Source of the DNA: Argonema galeatum A003/A1
GTDB lineage: Bacteria; Cyanobacteriota; Cyanobacteriia; Cyanobacteriales; Aerosakkonemataceae
Assembly (NCBI RefSeq): GCF_023333595.1
Contig: NZ_JAIQZM010000010.1
Coordinates: 72,609 to 136,608, forward strand
Reading direction: 5' to 3'
Length of the DNA: 64,000 bases
The position numbers were made by a program, and so were the translations under genes. Numbering within the stretch: the first letter of the stretch is position 1; each line of letters opens with the position of its first letter. The notes beneath the pieces were generated by a model. That model worked only from the letters and a program-made list of their open reading frames with translations, did no database searches and was not told the DNA's origin. Shown here piece after piece: positions 27,947 through 37,117 of this stretch.

Positions 27947-28291
27947 CTATGAATAAATACTTAGAACAATGGCTAGCGCATCGGTAATTTCTTGCATGGC
28001 TGTATCAGAAAGGGTTCCCAGCTGCCGAACGAACCTTTCTATAGAAATACAACTCAATTGAAAAGTGTCCCCTGCTGAGAGCTTATTTAATCCATTTTCT
28101 ACACTAGGTTCCACCTGTACCATCCACTGTCTGTCAGAGTATCGCTCTTGCCATTCGGTAATTGGAACAATCACTTTAAGTGGCAAAACACCAACTTCAT
28201 CATCACTCACGATCGCAGCTGGACGAGTTTTGCCAATTTCAGCACCAACTGTAGGATCGAGTCTGACTAGCCATACTTCACCTCTACGCAT
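27947..28291 (-). CDS. PemK/MazF-family toxin
   Basis: The 114-residue protein starts MRRGEVWLVRLDPTVGAEIG, followed by KTRPAAIVSDDEVG and, later, GLNKLSAGDTFQLSCISIER: a textbook MazF/PemK pattern with the conserved R-G-E/D-V-W and R-P-x-x-I-V motifs. It probably cleaves mRNA. It overlaps the upstream antitoxin gene by 8 bp. Confidence 0.92.
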   Translation of the reverse strand: MRRGEVWLVRLDPTVGAEIGKTRPAAIVSDDEVGVLPLKVIVPITEWQERYSDRQWMVQVEPSVENGLNKLSAGDTFQLSCISIERFVRQLGTLSDTAMQEITDALAIVLSIYS

Positions 28292-28559
28292 GAGCGTTTA
28301 CACTGTCCCCAAGAGTTTCCTTCTTGGACTCGTAATAGTCTTCACTATCAGACGACCATAGATCGTGTAGCCTTCCTCCCGGCATATAGTCTGGGATTGC
28401 CGCCTCAGCTGCTGCTCTTAGTCGCTTATTCCTTTCCTCTTTTATCCTGTTTTTTTCTTCTATCTCTTCCCTCATCAACCGTGAGGCAGTTTCGATAACT
28501 TCTAAACGCTCCTCGGTCGTCATCTGTTTTAGTGCTGTCAAGATTTCTGTCTTTGTCAT
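28284..28559 (-). CDS. Antitoxin partner of the PemK toxin
   Basis: This 91-residue, mostly helical protein begins MTKTEILTALKQMTTEERLE and has a charged coiled region (EEIEEKNRIKEERNKRLRAA). An acidic tail (LWSSDSEDYYESKKE) is suited to toxin binding. It is placed upstream of and overlaps the toxin, the usual order. The N-terminal helices are of the kind seen in cyanobacterial antitoxins of PemK pairs; the identity rests mainly on context. Confidence 0.85.
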   Translation of the reverse strand: MTKTEILTALKQMTTEERLEVIETASRLMREEIEEKNRIKEERNKRLRAAAEAAIPDYMPGGRLHDLWSSDSEDYYESKKETLGDSVNAHA

Positions 28560-28627
28560 ATGTTGTCCTGTTTATTTGGAGTACGATCGCGCTCCCTTCA
28601 AACTTTATTATCATCGTAAAAATCAAC

Positions 28628-28649
28628 AAAACCCGCCGATGCGGGTTTT
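28628..28649 (-). terminator. Terminator of the response regulator gene
   Basis: AAAACCCGC pairs with GCGGGTTTT over a four-base loop, and the minus-strand reading continues into a T-rich run. It lies about 40 bp beyond the stop of the response regulator and before the antitoxin gene. Confidence 0.7.
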
Positions 28650-28690
28650 GTCTGGTAGATTTGCAAAACACAAAGGCGCGATCGCATCTG

Positions 28691-29089
28691 TTAGATTTTT
28701 GGTAGCATTGCCCGGATCTGATTCAAAAAGTCTTGATGATCGACCACTGGCTTGGGGATGTAACCATCCGCACCGCTTTGTTCGAGCAAGTTTTCGCGAT
28801 CGCCCTCGTTCGCGTGCGCTGTAACTAAAATCACAGGTAGTTTAGCGGTTTCCGGGTTAGCTTTCAGCATTTGAGTGATCTGAAGACCGTTCATTGGCTT
28901 ACCCCGGTAATAACTGTTACCCAGAGAAACGTCCATCAGAACGATCTGCGCTTCCCCAGATTGGGCAATTTGGATTACTTCTTCTACATCTTCGGTGTGG
29001 CGTACCCCTAAGCCGCCTCCCTTAGTCAAAATCTTAGAGAAAACTTTAACGTTTATAGCCTCATCTTCAACAATCAGAACGGTTGTCAT
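28691..29089 (-). CDS. Single-domain response regulator (CheY-like)
   Basis: The protein has 132 residues with a receiver domain only. Acidic residues sit in VEDE (8-10), the phospho-acceptor is D53 in IVLMDVSLG, T90 lies in ILVTAHA, and K113 in IPKPV. A short insert after D53 (GNSYYRGKPMNG) is typical of cyanobacterial receivers in polar-growth or phototaxis-type pathways. No output domain is present, so it must act through protein contacts. The start ATG at 29089 fits the fold; the 16 upstream residues do not. The nearest histidine kinase is 6 kb away at 34.9 kb, so pairing is not assured. Confidence 0.9.
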   Translation of the reverse strand: MTTVLIVEDEAINVKVFSKILTKGGGLGVRHTEDVEEVIQIAQSGEAQIVLMDVSLGNSYYRGKPMNGLQITQMLKANPETAKLPVILVTAHANEGDRENLLEQSGADGYIPKPVVDHQDFLNQIRAMLPKI

Positions 29090-29244
29090 AATAAAGTCCC
29101 AGATACAATTGAATTCAAACCCAGACAATTCCAGCATTACAGACCGATGTTAGCCTCATGCTTGAGTAATGTTTGTGCAATGTTAGGCTTGGCTGACTTA
29201 GCAAACAAATTTAACAAAACTTCAAAAAAGGTTATGGTTGAGCT

Positions 29245-31617
29245 ATGGCAAAGCGATCGCTCCAGGTATCTCAAGAAGGTATAAAAGAGGCAAAAAAAGC
29301 CTTCACTCGCGCCGGATTGACGCAAAAACAGCTTGGCGAGCGAGTAGGTTGCACTCGCCAGACAATTGGCAAGTTTTTCCAAGGAAAGTCGGTCGATAGT
29401 TACATTTTTAGGGAAATCTGCTTTCAGCTTGAGTTGGATTGGGAAAAGATAGCTGCACCTGAGCCTGCTGAAAATAATCTTAGCCCTAGCACCGATATTG
29501 ACGCCCTCGTGCAAGACATCCGAGAGAAGCTACGCCCCACCATCCAACAGAGGTGTAGCACAATACGAGTGCTAGATATGACCCAACCCATCGGTTTAAC
29601 CGACATCTACACCAATGTCAACATTCTAGAGCAAATCACTGGGTGCAGACCGCTGACAATTGCTGAGCTGATGCAAGTATTCGATCCAGATTCGGGAAAT
29701 TTCGATCGCTTTGGACTGAGCAGAATTACCAGAAAACGAGTACCAGGGCTAGAAGCTGTAAAATTTTACCCTAAGCTGATGGTATTGGGCAAGCCCGGAT
29801 CGGGTAAGACAACATTTTTAAAGTATTTGGCAATTCAGTGCTGTTATGGTAATTTTCTCAACCATTTAGTGCCAATTTTTATCACCCTCAGAGACTTCGC
29901 AGAGGCAAAAAATCATAGCGTTAACATCGAATTAATTGACCAGATGTTGTTGAATTCTGGCATTACAGATATTCAACTAACTGAGTTGCTCAAACACGGC
30001 AAAACATTAATATTACTTGATGGTTTGGATGAAGTCAGAGAAGAAGATGCCAGCCGAGTTATCAAGCAGATTCAGGAATTTTCCGATCGTTACCAAAGCA
30101 ATCGATTTGTTATCACCTGCCGCATAGCAGCGCAGGAGTATACTTTTGAAAAATTCACAGAGGTAGAAGTTGCCGATTTTAATCATAACCAAATTAAGGC
30201 ATTTGCAACCAAGTGGTTTCAAGTCAAAGAAAATCGATCTTCAATTATTTTATCTGCTGAGGAAGAGATTCAAGCTAATACAGCCGCTCGATTCATACAA
30301 CAACTGCAATCAAATCCTTCAATTAAAGAACTGGCGACAAATCCTTTGCTGTTGACCCTGCTGTGTTTAGAATTTGAAGATGCCGGTGATTTCCCAGCCG
30401 ATCGCGCAGAATTATACAAACGAGGCATTACTACTCTACTGAGAAAATGGGATGCCAAACGCGGTATTGAGCGCGATCGAGTTTATAAAAAGCTGTCGGT
30501 ACAGCGCAAGGAAGATTTACTCAGTCAAATTGCCTTGACTACTTTTGAGCGCAAAGATTATTTTTTTAAACAACAGGCTGCTGAATCTTATATTGGAAAT
30601 TTTATTCGCAATTTATCCGATGCCCAAACTGACTCGGAAATTCTGCACTTAGATAGCTCGGCGTTGTTGAAATCGCTTGAAGCACAGCATGGAATCTTAG
30701 TAGAAAGAGCTAGGGGTATTTATTCTTTTTCTCATCTGACATTTCACGAGTATTTTACAGCTAGGAAAATTGTCAGCAGTTCCGAACCGCAGGCGTTAGA
30801 AAAAGCTTTACAAAATTTGGTCAGCCATATTACGGATAAATACTGGCAAGAAGTATTTTTATTAGCAGTAGGGATGTTACAGCCTGCTGATTATCTGTTG
30901 CAATTAATGAAAAAGCAGGTTGATTTGCTTGTAGCTGGTGATGAAAGTTTGCATCAATTTTTGATGTGGGTAAGAGATAAATCGCTTTCTGTCAAGGTTC
31001 CTTATAAGCCTGCTGCTGTGCGGGCTTTTTACTTTAATCTTGCCTACGATCGCCACCCTCAGCGCGATTCAGTTGGTTACCGCGATCCAGAATTGATCCG
31101 CACCCTCGATCGTCGCCTTTTTACTCTAGTTATTTTAGGCAATATCCGCGCCCTTGAGGTCGGTCTTGATGATATCCTTGCTCTGCTTTGCGATCGCACT
31201 TTTAAGCTCGATCTGAATAATTATCCCTATGCTTCCACTTATGCTTTTAAAGGGGCTTTTTTCCTGGCGTGCGATCGCGCCCTTTACCTCGAACCTAAGT
31301 TAGGACAAGCTTTGCAAGAACTCAAAAACCTACTTCCAGATCCCGATGCTGACAAGTGGAAATTTAAACAATGGTGGGAAGCTAATAGTCAAGCTTGGAT
31401 AGAGCAATTAATATCAGCAATAATTAAGTATCGCAATATAGGTCACAATTGGCAGTTCAGCAAACAGCAAAAAAAGTTGCTTCAAGCTTATTACAACGCG
31501 AATAAGTTACTGGTGGAGTGCTTGAATACCGATTGTTATGTGAGTCGCGACGTGCGACAGGAAATAGAGGATAATTTGTTATTACCAATTGCAGAGATAG
31601 AGCGACAAAAAGGGTGA
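29245..31617 (+). CDS. NACHT STAND NTPase with N-terminal HTH-like domain
   Basis: This is a 790-residue protein. Residues 1-75 form an HTH-like domain (LTQKQLGERVGCTRQTIGKF, then VDSYIFREIC). The NACHT ATPase has Walker A GKPGSGKTT (182-190), Walker B TLILLDGLDEV near 254-264, FVITCR, and the sensor region LATNPLLLTLLCL. It ends the core with FSHLTFHEYFTARKI. The C-terminal ~270 residues are helical and resemble the NACHT C-terminal helical (NCH2-type) region. NACHT proteins of this kind have been shown to give phage defence in some bacteria. Its N-terminal domain resembles that of the NB-ARC protein at the left edge. Confidence 0.92.
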   Translation: MAKRSLQVSQEGIKEAKKAFTRAGLTQKQLGERVGCTRQTIGKFFQGKSVDSYIFREICFQLELDWEKIAAPEPAENNLSPSTDIDALVQDIREKLRPTIQQRCSTIRVLDMTQPIGLTDIYTNVNILEQITGCRPLTIAELMQVFDPDSGNFDRFGLSRITRKRVPGLEAVKFYPKLMVLGKPGSGKTTFLKYLAIQCCYGNFLNHLVPIFITLRDFAEAKNHSVNIELIDQMLLNSGITDIQLTELLKHGKTLILLDGLDEVREEDASRVIKQIQEFSDRYQSNRFVITCRIAAQEYTFEKFTEVEVADFNHNQIKAFATKWFQVKENRSSIILSAEEEIQANTAARFIQQLQSNPSIKELATNPLLLTLLCLEFEDAGDFPADRAELYKRGITTLLRKWDAKRGIERDRVYKKLSVQRKEDLLSQIALTTFERKDYFFKQQAAESYIGNFIRNLSDAQTDSEILHLDSSALLKSLEAQHGILVERARGIYSFSHLTFHEYFTARKIVSSSEPQALEKALQNLVSHITDKYWQEVFLLAVGMLQPADYLLQLMKKQVDLLVAGDESLHQFLMWVRDKSLSVKVPYKPAAVRAFYFNLAYDRHPQRDSVGYRDPELIRTLDRRLFTLVILGNIRALEVGLDDILALLCDRTFKLDLNNYPYASTYAFKGAFFLACDRALYLEPKLGQALQELKNLLPDPDADKWKFKQWWEANSQAWIEQLISAIIKYRNIGHNWQFSKQQKKLLQAYYNANKLLVECLNTDCYVSRDVRQEIEDNLLLPIAEIERQKG

Positions 31618-32236
31618 TTTCGCAAATGGATAGTTACAAGCGATCGCACATCGAAATCCCAGGATGCGATCGCACTTATTGAGAAGCTTGACAAGAGGGG
31701 GTTCGTCAGAAAAGGCCCGATCCGAATTCATCCGATAAGCTGTTCCGCATCTAAATTGTATTTTTTGGGCGGGCGGGACGCCCACCCCACAATAATTTCA
31801 TCAAACTTGACTTAAAAATTTAAATGCACCTCAGCTTATTCCATCGACTTTCTCTCTTTGCCCCCAATCGCCCCAGCGGATCGCTCAGTAGAAGGAAGGC
31901 GGACGCAAATCTGACTATAGTAAGGAACTAATTTTGCTCCCCGGCGTCCTCCTTAGTATGTAGGTAAAAAGTTTTCGTCAGTACAACAAAAAACAATCCA
32001 CAAATAGTGATATTACTTCCGGTTGATGAATAACCCTTTGTCGCCTCGTTATAATTATAAGTATAGGACTTACCCTCCAAGATCACACAAGTATTTAAGT
32101 AAAAGTGATGACTCGAAATAACAGACGATATTTATATAGTCGCTCCAATCAACCAAACTCAACCTGTACTATCAGAAACAAACTTTTCAACACGGCGTCA
32201 TTTGATATAACAAACCCAACAAGGAGGGTGCCATAA
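31618..32236. other. 619-bp spacer with a GGGCGGGACGCCCACCC repeat
   Basis: No coding sequence is supported. Around 31767 the string GGGCGGGCGGGACGCCCACC is a dispersed repeat related to GTCCCGCCCACCC inside the repeat at 18108. A perfect AAGGAGG at 32220-32226 serves the next gene. Confidence 0.5.
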
Positions 32237-32995
32237 ATGTTTAATTCCCATCGCTGGCAATCTACAACCGCTGCACTACTCGCTTTAGGAATGACTGCTA
32301 CTACAGCTGCTCCGCTCCTAATTGCATCACCTGCTTTAGCTCAATCTCGGGTCGCTCAATCACAACGAATTGATTACAGATTACCCGCTGGCACAAACAT
32401 TCCCGTTACCTACGACAAAGCCGAAAAAATTGTCTTAGCACCAGATGAAACCGCGCGAATAACCCTCACAGTACAAGACGACGTAGTAGGTCGTGACGGC
32501 AGCGTATTGATTCCATCTGGCAGTCGGATAGAGGGACAAATAGAACCATCTGGTAGAGGTTCTCGCTTTGTTGCCAGAAACCTGATTCTAGATCGAGGTC
32601 AGAGACGCACTATCAACGCGACTTCTGATGTGATTACTCAAACAGAAGAAGTTCGTAGGGGTGGTACTAACACAACTTCTATCTTGACAGGTGCAGCAGT
32701 TGGTTCGGCAGCAGCAGCGCTGATCTCTGGCATCACTGGCGACAGACGTATCCGACCCCTAGAGGTTTTAGCTGGTACGGGAGCGGGTGCTGTAGGTGGA
32801 CTGCTTCTGGGACGCAATCGGGATTCAGCTAAAGTGGTGGTCATTGACCCGGAAAGCGATCTGGATTTGACACTCCGCTCGGATTTAGTACTTAACTTCT
32901 CCTCCGGTTACAGATCCGGGTCTAACTCTGATTACAACAATCGCGACTCCAGACCCATCCCAAGAAGCGACTCTGGGTACGATCGAGGTATTTAG
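32237..32995 (+). CDS. Exported protein, paralogue of 34069-34749
   Basis: The 252-residue protein has a signal peptide (hydrophobic run, then ASPALAQS) and a mature part beginning with LPAGTNIPVTYDKAEKIVLA. A LIPSGSRIEGQIEPSGRGSR segment and a central glycine/alanine-rich hydrophobic stretch (SILTGAAVGSAAAALISGIT, GAGAVGGLLLG) follow, then DLDLTLRSDLVL. The LPAGTxIPV and LIPSGSxxxGxI motifs recall the TrbI/VirB10-type domain seen in many cyanobacterial exported proteins. It has a strong ribosome-binding site (AAGGAGG). The role is unknown, probably periplasmic or envelope. Confidence 0.8.
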   Translation: MFNSHRWQSTTAALLALGMTATTAAPLLIASPALAQSRVAQSQRIDYRLPAGTNIPVTYDKAEKIVLAPDETARITLTVQDDVVGRDGSVLIPSGSRIEGQIEPSGRGSRFVARNLILDRGQRRTINATSDVITQTEEVRRGGTNTTSILTGAAVGSAAAALISGITGDRRIRPLEVLAGTGAGAVGGLLLGRNRDSAKVVVIDPESDLDLTLRSDLVLNFSSGYRSGSNSDYNNRDSRPIPRSDSGYDRGI

Positions 32996-33013
32996 ATAGA
33001 GATCATTGATGGC

Positions 33014-33054
33014 AAAGCGATCGCAAACTGAGATAGTTTGCGATCGCTTTTTTC
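33014..33054 (+). terminator. Terminator after the exported protein gene
   Basis: AAAGCGATCGCAAACT pairs perfectly with AGTTTGCGATCGCTTT around a five-base loop, followed by a T-run. It lies 19 bp past the stop at 32995. Confidence 0.9.
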
Positions 33055-33344
33055 TTACTCCCTTCCCGCCAGAAGATTATCTATGATTCTTTTTCCCCTC
33101 TGCACAAGCGCCCCTCTGCTGCTTCATACATATTCTTTGAGCGGGAAAGGAGTAACTGGACTCTCTCTTGAGGGAGATAAACTTTAATAATAACATGAAT
33201 TATGCTATGATTTTAAAACTGGTGTCAAAAATAAGGAATAGTACTCTTTATAAAGAATTTTGTATACCAATGCGTCGCAACTAGGGTGCTTCAGGAAACC
33301 GTCAAACCATCTTTGTAGCACAACACAGATTTAGGAAGTCAGGT

Positions 33345-33884
33345 ATGGAAAAAGTCCTTTTTATTCTAGGGGAACTGAGCGATGACGACATTGATTGGAT
33401 GCTACAGACGGGTAAGCGCGAGGAAGTTCCTGCCAACACCGTCCTGATAGAACAAGGAAAACCCATCGACACGCTGTACCTCCTCCTGGAAGGAACCTTG
33501 ACTGTTTCTATTGCTACCCTGGATAATAAAGAAATTGCCACATTGTCAAGCGGCGAGATGGTGGGAGAAATGTCCTTCATAGATTCCCGCCCGCCTTCTG
33601 CCACAGTTAAGACGATTGAAAACTCACTCTTGCTGTCGATTCCCCGACGGCAATTAGCGACAAGACTACAACAGGATAATGGATTTTGCTCCCGTTTTTA
33701 CCGAGCCCTGGCGATATTGCTTTCGATCAGACTGCGTGGCACCATAGGCCAATTGGGTTATGGGAAAGTCTCGCCCCATGATGGAAACATTGACGTGGAA
33801 CAACTCAACCCAAATATCCTTGACAACATTGCGATCGCTAGAACCAGATTTGACTGGATGCTAAGACGGCTGAGGGATAACTAG
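33345..33884 (+). CDS. Cyclic-nucleotide-binding domain protein without HTH
   Basis: The 179-residue protein has a cNMP-binding domain in residues ~10-120: VPANTVLIEQGKPIDTLYLL, LEGTLTVSIAT, a phosphate-binding cassette with GEMVGEMSFIDSRPPSATVK, and LLSIPRRQLATRLQQD. The cassette keeps the G-E-M-S..R-x-x-S/A-T pattern, so cAMP or cGMP binding is plausible. The C-terminal 50 residues are helical and lack the CRP winged helix, so it is not a classical DNA-binding CRP. It sits between the two exported paralogues, which may be regulated or joined in function. Confidence 0.85.
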   Translation: MEKVLFILGELSDDDIDWMLQTGKREEVPANTVLIEQGKPIDTLYLLLEGTLTVSIATLDNKEIATLSSGEMVGEMSFIDSRPPSATVKTIENSLLLSIPRRQLATRLQQDNGFCSRFYRALAILLSIRLRGTIGQLGYGKVSPHDGNIDVEQLNPNILDNIAIARTRFDWMLRRLRDN

Positions 33885-34068
33885 CTTTGTTTTATAGCCC
33901 AGCGGCCTATAAATTTCTCAAACAAAAGCGACTAATAAGGCTGCCGCTGTATCTTAACTTTTGCGAAAATAGTATATAAACCAAACTAAAAAATAATATA
34001 TTTTGAGTTTCTTTTAAAACAAAGCTTAGAATTTATCAAAACCATTTATCTTGTGGAGAAATAACTTT

Positions 34069-34749
34069 ATGTATAAGCTCAAACCTTGGCAGTCGGGAAC
34101 TACTTTATTGTTAGCATTCTCAATAAATGCCAGCACCTTCACGCCCATTGTGAAACAAGATCCGGCTTATGCCCAAAGAACTTTACCGGCGGAAATAACT
34201 GGGAGAATTACAGCCGGAACTCTTATCCCAGTTAAATACCAAGCTGCACAGAGAATTATCGTTGCCGCAGACGAACCAGGGCCAATTCCCTTAACCTTAA
34301 TCGTGACTCGAAACGTTGTTACCTCTCAACCAACTTTATTGATTCCATCTGGCACTCAGATCGTCGGCGAACTGGTAACAATGCAAGAAATAGGAAGCGC
34401 TCAATTTGTTGCAAAACAGTTAGTTTTAAGCGATGGTAAACGAATTCCCATAAGTGCAAGTTCCCGAATTATTACCAAAACACAAGAGATTAGCAACAGC
34501 CCCAGACTTGGTAGAATTATCGGCAATGCAGCTTTAGGTACAGGGGCGGCAGCTGCTCTAGCAGCTGTGAGCGGGAACCCAGCGATCTCTACCGGACAAG
34601 TTGTGCTAAACTCTGGCTTTGGCTCTTCTTCCGAACTGTTGGGAAGGTTCCGAAACCAGGAAACAGTTAGGCTGCTCTCGATCGAACCTGACAAGGACTT
34701 GACTTTAACCTTAAACTCCGATCTGATTTTAAGACGTTCTGCCTCATAG
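34069..34749 (+). CDS. Exported protein, paralogue of 32237-32995
   Basis: This 226-residue protein has a signal-type N-terminus (LLLAFSINASTFTPI, then AYAQRTLP). Its mature part shares motifs with the gene at 32237: AGTLIPVKYQAAQRIIVAAD, TLLIPSGTQIVGELV, a central LGTGAAAALAAVSG, and the ending EPDKDLTLTLNSDLILR. The duplicated pair flanks a cNMP-binding protein. The ATG at 34069, with GGAG upstream, is preferred over the TTG at 34051. The biological role is unknown. Confidence 0.8.
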   Translation: MYKLKPWQSGTTLLLAFSINASTFTPIVKQDPAYAQRTLPAEITGRITAGTLIPVKYQAAQRIIVAADEPGPIPLTLIVTRNVVTSQPTLLIPSGTQIVGELVTMQEIGSAQFVAKQLVLSDGKRIPISASSRIITKTQEISNSPRLGRIIGNAALGTGAAAALAAVSGNPAISTGQVVLNSGFGSSSELLGRFRNQETVRLLSIEPDKDLTLTLNSDLILRRSAS

Positions 34750-34917
34750 CACGGCTTATCAGCCCTACTGCGCTGATAACAATACCGAAAAATGTTCTTC
34801 ATCTGCGTGTATCTGCGTTTATCTGCTTCCATCTGCGGTAAAAAATCTTCAAAACAGACTTGAAGGATAGAAGCTTAAGATTTCGTAACAGATCGTTGGA
34901 TTCAACTGATAACTTGC

Positions 34918-36309
34918 TTATCCTGGGAATGAGTCGCTACTACTTTCTGGTAACCATACGATAAAAGTAGACCCCACGCCAGCATTACCAGAGTGGTGAG
35001 ATGGACTGAAAACCTCAATTTCACCCTGCATTTGCTGCACCAAATCTCGTGCGATCGCCAAACCCAAACCAGTACCGGGAATATCCGATCGGGCCTGAAC
35101 TCCCCGGTAATGCCGCTCAAACAGCCGCTCTAAATCTTGGGGAGGAATGCCAGGGCCAGTGTCGCTCACTGCAACTCCCTGCAACCGACCTTGAGGCGAT
35201 TCTCGTTCTACCCCCGCATCAACGTAAACCCATCCCCCCGAAGGCGTATATTTCAAAGCATTATCGATTAAATTGCTGAACACTTCTCTTAAAGCTTTGG
35301 CATTAGCTCGAACAGGCGTCAAATTAGCCCTAATTTCAGCTTTTAATTTTATATTTCGCTCTTGCGCGATCGCATACGCCGATGACAGCAGCGGTTCTAA
35401 AATCTGCGCTACAGAGCAGGATTCCAGAGTTCCCACCGCCATCAACCCAGCTTCTGGTAACAAAAGTAGAGGTTTATTGGCCCGATCGGGAGCGGTCGCA
35501 GTCTCAACCTCCCCTTCAACCGACACCTGAGAAGGATAAGCTAACAGCGATCCCCCTTGACTTGCGGTCAAATCAATCGCCTCATCGAACTGTGAGAGCA
35601 ACTCTTGGATGCGATCGCTCTCCCTAAGAATATTACCTGCAATATCGCGGTTTGCATCGGACGGTCGCAGTCGCCTCAGCAACAGCTTCCCAAAAGTCAG
35701 TAAAGCCGTCAGCGGATTGCGAAGCTGGTGCAACAAATTATGTAGAAGGTCATTTTGCTGACTCTGGAGGCGCTGTTGTTGGCTAAATTGCTGCCCCAGC
35801 CACTGAGAGCGTTGGTCTAAAATACAAGCTAGAGCCATCGTATGAGCAATCCTTTCCACCTCAATCCGTTCCTGCTCATTCCAAGGTCGATCCTCACGAC
35901 TGGTAACCAACAATCCCATCACAACCCCCTCATGGATCAGAGGTAAAACAATTTGGCCCTGTTGCACCAGAGAATTGCCTTCCCTGTGACGCCTTTGCTC
36001 GCCTCCCGTTGTATCTACCCCTGGCCTAGACCGCCGCAGCATTGAAGAGCCTTGAGGTGCCGCTGATAATAAGCGGGGGATATTATTGAGCTTCTCGATC
36101 CCATGCGGTAAAAAAGCCAGCGAGTCATTCTCATCCCAAACCGCAGTTTGGTTAGGGTAAGCCACAACCGGAATCAGTTTAGCTTCTTCTCCCTCCACCA
36201 ATTCTTCCGTCAAATAGACTACGCTCAAAGCCGCTCCCAGTGCCTGGGTAAGCAATGCGACCTGTGCTTGACACAGAGCAACAAATTCTGAAGAAGCAGG
36301 CATCAACAT
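34918..36309 (-). CDS. GAF-domain sensor histidine kinase
   Basis: The protein has about 463 residues: an N-terminal GAF-like domain (about 5-165), then a HisKA dimerisation domain with the phospho-acceptor in HQLRNPLTALLTFGKLLLRR (His near 194), then HATPase with N box LIDNALKYTPSGG, G1 VSDTGPGIPPQDLERLF and G2 GTGLGLAIARDLV. There is no membrane helix, so it is cytoplasmic, and GAF may bind a small ligand or bilin (no obvious bilin Cys). No receiver is adjacent. Starts at 36318 (TTG), 36309 and 36303 (ATG) are possible. Confidence 0.93.
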   Translation of the reverse strand: MLMPASSEFVALCQAQVALLTQALGAALSVVYLTEELVEGEEAKLIPVVAYPNQTAVWDENDSLAFLPHGIEKLNNIPRLLSAAPQGSSMLRRSRPGVDTTGGEQRRHREGNSLVQQGQIVLPLIHEGVVMGLLVTSREDRPWNEQERIEVERIAHTMALACILDQRSQWLGQQFSQQQRLQSQQNDLLHNLLHQLRNPLTALLTFGKLLLRRLRPSDANRDIAGNILRESDRIQELLSQFDEAIDLTASQGGSLLAYPSQVSVEGEVETATAPDRANKPLLLLPEAGLMAVGTLESCSVAQILEPLLSSAYAIAQERNIKLKAEIRANLTPVRANAKALREVFSNLIDNALKYTPSGGWVYVDAGVERESPQGRLQGVAVSDTGPGIPPQDLERLFERHYRGVQARSDIPGTGLGLAIARDLVQQMQGEIEVFSPSHHSGNAGVGSTFIVWLPESSSDSFPG

Positions 36310-36472
36310 TCTTGTCAAGCTCTAGTAGTTAACCGTGCCAAATGGCGCTGTTGCCCAAATGGCTTTCTGTTTCTCTGATATCATCTACAAGCGTTATCTG
36401 ACCAATTTGGGGCTATGAACTTAGAGACAACATATATTTTTATTACAACTACTCGGATCTATATCTGTTTCC

Positions 36473-36503
36473 AGCTTAGCGCGATCGGTAAGAGCGCTAA
36501 GCT
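36473..36503. repeat. Hairpin in the spacer before the DUF3155 gene
   Basis: AGCTTAGCGC pairs with GCGCTAAGCT around an 11-base loop. It lies in the 313-bp spacer between the kinase and the DUF3155 gene, where no coding sequence is seen. It may be a terminator or REP-type element. Confidence 0.55.
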
Positions 36504-36631
36504 TCCAGGGCATCTGGAAGATTTGTATCAATCATTTAATAAAAGTTGATTTTTAGAACTCAAGCCTATATACTTGCGACGGCTTTGGTAAATATCATTA
36601 CAAAATAGAACTAAAAGAGGAGGTAACTAGC

Positions 36632-36949
36632 TTGGCTAGGAGACGTAAGCGCAAAAGTCGCCGTCGCCAAGAAGGGCGTAGGATTCTTGAGCACGTGCCT
36701 CAATATAGCATCGAAAGTGGGCTGGATAAACCAGTAACGGCGGCTCGAAAATTTATTCAAGCCGAAGGAATTGTGCCACCCGCTCTACTGCTGGTTAAGC
36801 GGAACGAGCATACTACAGATCGCTACTTCTGGGCAGAAAAGGGGCTGTTTGGGGCTCAGTACGTGGAAGAAAACCATTTCCTGTTTCCCAGCTTGAGAGA
36901 GTTAGAACACCCTAACGAAAAAGTTGCAGTCGCTGCTCAAAGTGGCTGA
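36632..36949 (+). CDS. DUF3155 family protein, TTG start
   Basis: This 105-residue basic protein begins MARRRKRKSRRRQEGRRILE and continues with HTTDRYFWAEKGLFGAQYVE, as expected for the cyanobacterial DUF3155 family. The start is a TTG preceded by a perfect GAGGAGG at an 8-bp distance. The very basic N-terminus suggests RNA or ribosome association, but no function is established. It is followed by a strong hairpin at 37047. Confidence 0.88.
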   Translation: MARRRKRKSRRRQEGRRILEHVPQYSIESGLDKPVTAARKFIQAEGIVPPALLLVKRNEHTTDRYFWAEKGLFGAQYVEENHFLFPSLRELEHPNEKVAVAAQSG

Positions 36950-37046
36950 GACTTAAGGGGTAGGATAGGCTGGAGAGGGATTGACAATTCGCATTTTGGC
37001 AACTCCAAAGCGACCTTTGCAGCAACGAAAAAGTTGATATAGTTTA

Positions 37047-37090
37047 AATAAACCCCACTCGAACCAAGCAAGTTCTGAGTGGGGTTTATT
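37047..37090. terminator. Bidirectional terminator between DUF3155 and CCB-like genes
   Basis: AATAAACCCCACTC pairs perfectly with GAGTGGGGTTTATT around a 16-base loop. It sits between convergent genes (ending 36949 and 37118), so it can serve both strands. Confidence 0.85.
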
Positions 37091-37117
37091 GTCGCTTTTT
37101 ATGTAACAGTGATTCTG

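Noticed and set aside
31582..31785. 67-residue minus-strand ORF after the NACHT gene
   Set aside because: It overlaps the NACHT 3' end and a dispersed GGGCGGGACGCCC repeat; no sign of coding.
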